The position numbers were made by a program, and so were the translations under genes. Below, one piece after another: positions 22,998 to 27,760 of a DNA stretch of 27,760 nucleotides. Under the pieces are notes generated by a model, which was not told the DNA's origin, ran no database searches, and saw nothing but the letters and a program-made list of their open reading frames with translations. Origin of the DNA: CAYQSU01 sp964420325 (GTDB taxonomy: Bacteria > Pseudomonadota > Alphaproteobacteria > Rhodospirillales > Defluviicoccaceae). Positions within the stretch are counted from its first letter, which is position 1, and every line of letters begins with the position of its first letter. Location: assembly GCA_964420325.1 (NCBI GenBank), contig CAYQSU010000046.1, positions 1-27,760 of the forward strand, read 5' to 3'.

Positions 22998-24736
22998 TCG
23001 TCCTCGGCGTCCATCCCGGCAACCATGATGCCGCCGCGGCGCTGTTCGACGACTACCGTCTGGTGGCGGCGGTGGCCCTCGAAAGGCTCTCCCGGCGCAA
23101 GGGCGACGGCGGCGGCATGCCGGAGCCGGCGATCGACGAGGTGCTGTCGATCGCCGGGCTCGGGCGCCGCGATGTCGACGCGGTGGCGCTGACGCGCACC
23201 CGGCTGCCGTGGCGCTCTTACACCCACTTCCGCGGCGGCCGCTGGATCGAAGGCAAGGTCCGCCAGCTCCTGGGCAGGGAGAAGGAGAAGGACCTGTTCC
23301 TCGAGATGCGTCGCGCCGGCCGCAGCCGCGCCGCCGACATCGTCGACGGCCGCCGTCTGCTCGCCGACGGGGGCTTCCGCGCCGACGCCGAGCTCCACTT
23401 CGTCAACCATCACCGCGCGCACGCGCTGCCGGCGCTGTTCTTCACCGACTGGGACGAGGCCCTCATCTACACCGCCGACGGCGGCGGCGACCACCTGCAC
23501 TACAGCTTCCACGTCCTGAAGGCGGGGGAGCTCACCACCCTCTACGGCGACGACCGCGACCTCCTCGACGCCATCCCCGTCGACAGCATCGGTCTCGCCT
23601 ACGGCTATGCGACCCAGGCCCTCGGCTATCGCATCAACCGCCACGAGGGCAAGCTCACCGGCCTCGCCGCCCTGGGCGAGCCGGTCCATCTCGAGCGCAT
23701 GGCCGCACGCTTCCGGGTCGATGCCGACGGCCGGGTGACGAGCGACTTCGAGAGCTTCGCCGAGATGCGGCGGTTCATGGTCGCGCTGGCGGCCGCGAGC
23801 CGGCCGGAGGACCTGGCGGCCTCGGTGCAGGCGCTGCTCGAGGGCGTCGTCCTCGGCTCGGTCGACCGCCTCCTCGGCCGCCACCGGTCCCGCCACCTCG
23901 GCCTCGCCGGCGGCGTCTTCGCCAACGTCCGCCTCAACCGCCTGCTCGCCGAGAGCCTCGGCCTCGATGAGGTCTTCGTCTTTCCGGCGATGGGCGACGA
24001 CGGCCTCGGCGTCGGCGGCGCGCTCTCCTATCTCCTCGAGCGGGACGGCCTCGCCACCTGGCTCGCCCGCCGCCGCCGCCTCGACGACGTCTATCTCGGC
24101 CGCGACTACACGGCCGCCATCGACCGCGCGCTCGCCGCGGCGCCCGGCGTGCGCCTCGCCTCCGACCGACCGGCCGCCGACGCCGCGGCGCGGCTTGCCC
24201 GGGGCGAGATCGGCGCCCTCTATACCGGGCGCATGGAGTTCGGCCCGCGGGCCCTCGGCGCCCGCAGCATCCTCGCGAGCCCGGCCGATGCTGCGATCAA
24301 CACGAGCCTCAACCGCCGCCTGGAGCGCACCGAGTTCATGCCGTTCGCGCCGGTGGTCGCCGAAGCCGACGCCGCCGGCGTCTTCGACCTGCCTCCCGCC
24401 AGCCGCTACGCCGCCCGCTTCATGACCATCACCTGCGGCGTCCGCGCCGAGTGGAAGGCCCGCATCCCGGCCGTCGTCCACGTCGACGGCACCGCCCGGC
24501 CGCAGACGCTCGAGCCGGCGCGGAACCCGCTCTACGCCGAGATCCTCGCCCGCTTCGAGGCGCTGACCGGGCTGCCGGTGCTGATCAACACCAGCTTCAA
24601 CGTCCACGAGGAGCCGATCGTCGACCGCCCGCAGGACTGCCTGAAGGCGCTCCGGGAGGGCCGCGTCGACTTCATGGTGACGACCACGGGCGTCTATGTT
24701 CGAGACGACGGGCCGCCGCCCCGCCCCGCACCCTGA
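22994..24736 (+). CDS. Carbamoyltransferase of the NodU/CmcH family
   Basis: The 580-residue protein starts with the ASKHA-like opening MIVLGVHPGNHDAAAALF, has VNHHRAHA (137-144) with the His residues typical of the N-terminal domain, IYTADGGGD and GLAGGVFANVRLNR, and the C-terminal YrdC-like-fold block GRMEFGPRALGARSIL (412-427) and LINTSFNVHEEPIV. Family members transfer a carbamoyl group from carbamoyl phosphate, via an adenylate, to a hydroxyl of sugars (nodulation factor, antibiotics) or other small molecules. The length matches NodU/CmcH/TobZ. It overlaps the methyltransferase by four bases. No other sugar-modifying or polyketide genes are seen nearby, so the acceptor is unknown; a cell-envelope glycan is a guess. 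Confidence 0.9.
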   Translation: MIVLGVHPGNHDAAAALFDDYRLVAAVALERLSRRKGDGGGMPEPAIDEVLSIAGLGRRDVDAVALTRTRLPWRSYTHFRGGRWIEGKVRQLLGREKEKDLFLEMRRAGRSRAADIVDGRRLLADGGFRADAELHFVNHHRAHALPALFFTDWDEALIYTADGGGDHLHYSFHVLKAGELTTLYGDDRDLLDAIPVDSIGLAYGYATQALGYRINRHEGKLTGLAALGEPVHLERMAARFRVDADGRVTSDFESFAEMRRFMVALAAASRPEDLAASVQALLEGVVLGSVDRLLGRHRSRHLGLAGGVFANVRLNRLLAESLGLDEVFVFPAMGDDGLGVGGALSYLLERDGLATWLARRRRLDDVYLGRDYTAAIDRALAAAPGVRLASDRPAADAAARLARGEIGALYTGRMEFGPRALGARSILASPADAAINTSLNRRLERTEFMPFAPVVAEADAAGVFDLPPASRYAARFMTITCGVRAEWKARIPAVVHVDGTARPQTLEPARNPLYAEILARFEALTGLPVLINTSFNVHEEPIVDRPQDCLKALREGRVDFMVTTTGVYVRDDGPPPRPAP

Positions 24737-25080
24737 CCGGCCGTCGCCGAGGGCCCCCGGCGGACAGTGACGAAGTGCGACGGTTTGCGACAAGAACCGA
24801 CGGTTGGCCACGCCCCGTTCTTGGTTGACCTGTTGATCTGCGACAGGACCTGAATGCTCGGCCGGAAAGGCTAAACGTCTCCGGGCATTCGTCCTCCGGG
24901 CCCCCCACATCGCTCAGGGTCCGGAACGGGCTCCGGGGCGCTTTCCGACGAGCAACGGGCCGCCCCGGACCGAGCCTCCGAGGCCCGCGGCTGCTGGTCA
25001 CCGCGTCTCGGCACCCCGAGGCAGGGCGGGGTGCCGGCTGGGCTCATCGAGTGCCCAATCCCCTGAAGCAATGGGGAAAA

Positions 25081-25098
25081 GTGTCATTCATCCTTCTT
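25081..25098 (+). promoter_or_regulatory. Weak PhoB-box candidate upstream of phoX
   Basis: GTGTCAT, four bases, then CCTTCTT match the direct-repeat Pho box (CTGTCAT-N4-CTGTCAT) at 6 of 7 and 4 of 7 positions. It lies about 80 bases before the phoX start. phoX genes are often phosphate-regulated, which adds prior support, but the second half-site is poor. Confidence 0.28.
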
Positions 25099-25120
25099 GC
25101 GCCTGCAATCTCCGGGACAC

Positions 25121-25160
25121 GTTCGGGGGCTAGCTTTCGTGATTTGCGCAACCCCCGAAC
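25121..25160 (+). promoter_or_regulatory. Perfect 9-bp inverted repeat before phoX
   Basis: GTTCGGGGG (25121-25129) and CCCCCGAAC (25152-25160) are perfect complements enclosing 22 bases of lower GC. The downstream arm ends about eight bases before the GGAGAG ribosome-binding site of phoX. It could be a leader hairpin acting on translation or mRNA stability, or a two-arm operator. Confidence 0.5.
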
Positions 25161-25177
25161 AATGAACGGAGAGACGG

Positions 25178-27502
25178 ATGAGCAAGACGTTGTTGCCAGC
25201 CGGACCGGTCGAAGAAGCCGGCGAGGAGCCCATGTGCAATCACTCTGACAACCCCCACTTCTCGACCATCATCGAGAAGCGGCTGTCCCGTCGCCAGGTC
25301 CTCGAAGGCGGGATCAGCGCCGCCGTCGCCGCGATGTTCACCGCCACCACCGTAGCCTCCCCGGCCCGCGCCCAGCCGGGCTTGCCGCCGCCGGCGGCCA
25401 CGGGCCGACCCCCGTTCGGGTTCGACGCCATTCCGGTCGTGCGCTCCGACACCGCCACGCTGCCGGTCGGTTACAGGGCCCAGGTTCTGATCCCCTGGGG
25501 CACGCCGATCACCGGCAGCTATCCACCCTACGACGGGGTGAACGGCAACACCGGGGAAGAGCAGGAACAGCAGGTCGGCTCCCACCACGACGGCATGCAC
25601 TACTTCCCGATGGCCCCAATGGGGAACCGCCATGGCCTGTTGTGCGTGAACCACGAGTATGTCGACCAGAACGTGCTGCACGTCGACGGCCCGACCAACT
25701 CGCCAAGTGGCCCGCGGCCCACGGATGAGGTGCGCAAGGAGATCGCCGCTCACGGCGTGAGCGTGGTCGAGATCACGAAGAGCTTTGGTCAGTGGCAGGT
25801 GGTCAACGGCAGCACGTACAACCGACGGATCACCGCCGGAACGGAGATGGAGATGACCGGTCCGGTGCGCGGCAGCAATCTGGTCAAGACCAGGTTCAGC
25901 CCGGACGGCACGAAGACGCGCGGCACGATCAACAACTGCGCCCACGGCTACACCCCCTGGGGCACCTACCTCACCTGCGAAGAGAACTGGGCCGGCTACT
26001 TTGTGAACAGGATACAGCGGACTCGCATCAACGCCCTTTTCGATGCCCTGGGCTACAACGGGACCTCCGCCGCGCAGGGTGACTACTTCGCCCGCTACGA
26101 TCCCGTTCTGGACGAAATCATCGGTGTGATCGACGAAACGGTCGACCAGAAGGTGACCAGCAACGTCTACACCCAGAGCGGCGCCACCCTGACCGAGGGT
26201 GGTCGCGTGCTGCTCGGCGTCCTCGGGGACCTGTTGGCGGACAACAGCATCGAGATCGATGTGCCGAGGGAGCAGGCCCGATATGGCATCCCTTCCGCCT
26301 TCAGCCGCTACGGCTGGGAGACCGCCGAGGGCGGGGCCGACGAGTACGTCCGCTTCGATGCCACGATCAACGGGCCCGAGCCCACCGACGACTATCGGAA
26401 CGAGCCCAGCACCATGGGCTGGGTGGTCGAGATCGACCCGTTCGATCCGACCAGCACGCCGAAAAAGCGCACGAGTATGGGCCGCTTCGCCCATGAAGGC
26501 TGCGTCTTCGCATCGCCCCGGACGGACCAGCCACTGGTCTTCTACATGGGTGACGATGCGCCCAATGAATACATCTACAAGTTCGTGACCGAAAAGCCGT
26601 TCAACAGGAAGCGGTTGCAAGAGGGGTTCAAGGACGACGTGCTGGACGAGGGGACTTTGTACGTGGCCCGATTCAACGAGGATGGCACCGGAGACTGGCT
26701 GGCGCTCGACATCGACGATCCCGAGTTCCAGTCGGCGGCTCAGGCGAAGGGGGTGGTGTTCACGGATCAGGCCGACGTGCTCGTCAACACGCGCCTCGCC
26801 GCCGACGTCGTCGGCGCCACCAAGATGGACCGGCCGGAATGGGGCGCGGCGCATCCCCGGACCCGCGAGGTCTATATGACGCTCACCAACAACAGCCGAC
26901 GCACCGACACCGGCGGCAGCAACCCGATCGATGCCGCCAACCCGCGAGGCCCGAACCCTTACGGTCACATCATTCGCTGGCGCGAACAGGGCAACCGCTC
27001 GTTCGCGACCCGGTTCGAATGGGACCTGTTCGTGCTTGCGGGCCCTCAGAATGACAGCCAGGTGCTGCCGGAGCAGGGAGGCCCGCCGCTGGATGAGACC
27101 AGCATCTTTGCCAGTCCGGACGGCCTCTGGATCGATGCCAAGGGCACCCTTTGGATCCAGACCGACATGAGCGGATCGCAGCAGGCCTCCGGGCCGTTCG
27201 GCGAGAACGGGATGCTGGCAGCCAACCCGGTCACCGGCGAGATCAAGCGCTTCCTCGCCGGGCCGAAGGACCAGGAGACGACCGGCGTGCACTCCACTCC
27301 CAATGGCAAGAACCTGTTCGTGAACTTCCAGCATCCCGGGGACCGGTCGGAGCCGGGCATCTTTACCAGCAACTGGCCCGACAGCGGCGCCGTGTTCCGC
27401 CACCCTGACGATGCCGGGGTGACGGTCGACCCGAACGGGCCCCGTCCGCGCTCGGCGACGATCGTGATCACCCGCGTCGACGGCGGCGTCGTCGGCCTGT
27501 AG
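25178..27502 (+). CDS. phoX: PhoX-family alkaline phosphatase (DUF839), Tat-exported
   Basis: The 774-residue protein has a Tat signal: SRRQVLEGG at 37-45 with twin Arg38-Arg39, a hydrophobic stretch, and a likely cleavage after ARA (about residue 65). The long pre-motif stretch is normal for PhoX. Core motifs include VNHEYVDQN and the NCAHGYTPWGTYLTCEENW block (253-271) with Cys254 and Glu268/269, and EGCVFASP, typical of the Ca/Fe metallophosphatase fold. It hydrolyses phosphomonoesters in the periplasm to release phosphate. GGAGAG precedes the ATG. The base composition is slightly less GC-extreme than in its neighbours. Some DUF839 proteins are not proven phosphatases, so the reaction is inferred from family. 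Confidence 0.9.
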   Translation: MSKTLLPAGPVEEAGEEPMCNHSDNPHFSTIIEKRLSRRQVLEGGISAAVAAMFTATTVASPARAQPGLPPPAATGRPPFGFDAIPVVRSDTATLPVGYRAQVLIPWGTPITGSYPPYDGVNGNTGEEQEQQVGSHHDGMHYFPMAPMGNRHGLLCVNHEYVDQNVLHVDGPTNSPSGPRPTDEVRKEIAAHGVSVVEITKSFGQWQVVNGSTYNRRITAGTEMEMTGPVRGSNLVKTRFSPDGTKTRGTINNCAHGYTPWGTYLTCEENWAGYFVNRIQRTRINALFDALGYNGTSAAQGDYFARYDPVLDEIIGVIDETVDQKVTSNVYTQSGATLTEGGRVLLGVLGDLLADNSIEIDVPREQARYGIPSAFSRYGWETAEGGADEYVRFDATINGPEPTDDYRNEPSTMGWVVEIDPFDPTSTPKKRTSMGRFAHEGCVFASPRTDQPLVFYMGDDAPNEYIYKFVTEKPFNRKRLQEGFKDDVLDEGTLYVARFNEDGTGDWLALDIDDPEFQSAAQAKGVVFTDQADVLVNTRLAADVVGATKMDRPEWGAAHPRTREVYMTLTNNSRRTDTGGSNPIDAANPRGPNPYGHIIRWREQGNRSFATRFEWDLFVLAGPQNDSQVLPEQGGPPLDETSIFASPDGLWIDAKGTLWIQTDMSGSQQASGPFGENGMLAANPVTGEIKRFLAGPKDQETTGVHSTPNGKNLFVNFQHPGDRSEPGIFTSNWPDSGAVFRHPDDAGVTVDPNGPRPRSATIVITRVDGGVVGL

Positions 27503-27760
27503 AGCCCGTGCGCCGGAGACGGGCCGCGGGCGGCGACGCCGGCCGCTCGCGGTCGGGCGCAACGCGATTGCGTTGCCGCACTCGACCGTCGACGGCGCCG
27601 GGCGCCTTCGGGCCTTGACCTCCCTGGCTGCCCGCAGGTGAGGTCGCGAGACCGCCACCGCCCCTGCCCGGGGGCGGTAGCGACCGCGGCGGCGACGCCC
27701 AGTCCGGCGGTAGCGAGTCGGATTGGCGGGACGCGATCAGCCCAGCGCTATCGCATTCGA
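27503..27760 (+). other. Region after phoX with two hairpins, no gene seen
   Basis: Right after the phoX stop, GCCCGT/ACGGGC (27504-27509 and 27519-27524) can pair, a possible end-of-transcript structure without a U-run. Further on, ACCGCCCC/GGGGCGGT (27657-27664 and 27671-27678) forms a perfect 8-bp stem with a six-base loop. I see no supported coding region up to the window edge. Confidence 0.4.

Larger units (their letters stand above)
24737..25177 (+). other. Intergenic region upstream of phoX
   Basis: The 441 bases between the carbamoyltransferase gene and phoX have no recognisable gene. Visible structures are a 7-bp inverted repeat CAAGAAC/GTTCTTG (24791-24797 and 24817-24823), a weak Pho-box candidate at 25081-25098, and the perfect 9-bp repeat at 25121-25160. 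No tRNA-like fold was apparent. Confidence 0.5.

Noticed and set aside
24737..24850. Repeated GACGGTT-like words after the carbamoyltransferase gene, considered as a CRISPR or repeat array
   Set aside because: The copies are short, unevenly spaced and too few; no direct-repeat array is present.
22865..24910. Open frame of 681 codons opposite the carbamoyltransferase
   Set aside because: Compositional shadow, Val/Gly/Ala/Glu-rich, of a strongly supported gene.
25130..27658. Open frame of 842 codons opposite phoX
   Set aside because: Antisense shadow of a gene with clear PhoX motifs; no domain or ribosome-binding site supports it.

Overview
The window is GC-rich, tightly packed bacterial chromosome. 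The order fabD-fabG-acpP-fabF-mltG, the glcDEF operon, a bL36 of the alphaproteobacterial type (41 residues, zinc ligands lost) and the strong G/C bias at third codon positions all point to an alphaproteobacterium. A Rhodospirillales-like lineage is my best guess, but it is an inference that I could not test. I saw no insertion sequence, integrase, phage gene, CRISPR array, tRNA or rRNA. The window reads as a core region with some less common metabolic and envelope genes.

Layout. Positions 1-3440 (minus) hold an AsmA-family envelope protein that runs off the left edge. Positions 3736-4542 (plus) hold an orphan gene resembling the F1-ATPase gamma subunit, with its N-terminal part out of frame. 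Positions 4699-6492 (plus) encode an SLC13-type carrier with two RCK-C domains. Its 3' end overlaps, tail to tail, a long minus-strand operon (13384 down to 6464): glcD, glcE, glcF, a small secreted protein of unknown function, an atypical SDR protein and a second flavin-dependent D-2-hydroxyacid dehydrogenase. This operon probably oxidises glycolate, D-lactate or related 2-hydroxyacids into the respiratory chain. rpmJ (13520-13645, minus) lies upstream of glcD and has its own good sigma70-type promoter.

On the plus strand, 14002-17409 holds a two-gene alpha-glucan module: a GT4 glycosyltransferase resembling glycogen synthase and a GH57 glycoside hydrolase, separated by a strong hairpin. Next come the fatty-acid genes fabD, fabG, acpP and fabF (17695-21165) and the lytic transglycosylase mltG (21187-22188). 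A translationally coupled methyltransferase and NodU/CmcH-type carbamoyltransferase pair (22320-24736) follows and probably decorates a glycan or small molecule. After a 441-base gap with a weak Pho-box candidate and a perfect 9-bp inverted repeat comes a Tat-exported PhoX-family phosphatase (25178-27502). The last 258 bases show hairpins but no gene.

I did not find one clear new defence or mobile system. The items most worth following up are the methyltransferase-carbamoyltransferase pair, the GT4-GH57 module with its intercistronic hairpin, the inverted repeat in front of phoX, the broken orphan gamma-like gene, and the glc-operon passengers (a secreted unknown, and an SDR lacking most of its catalytic residues).
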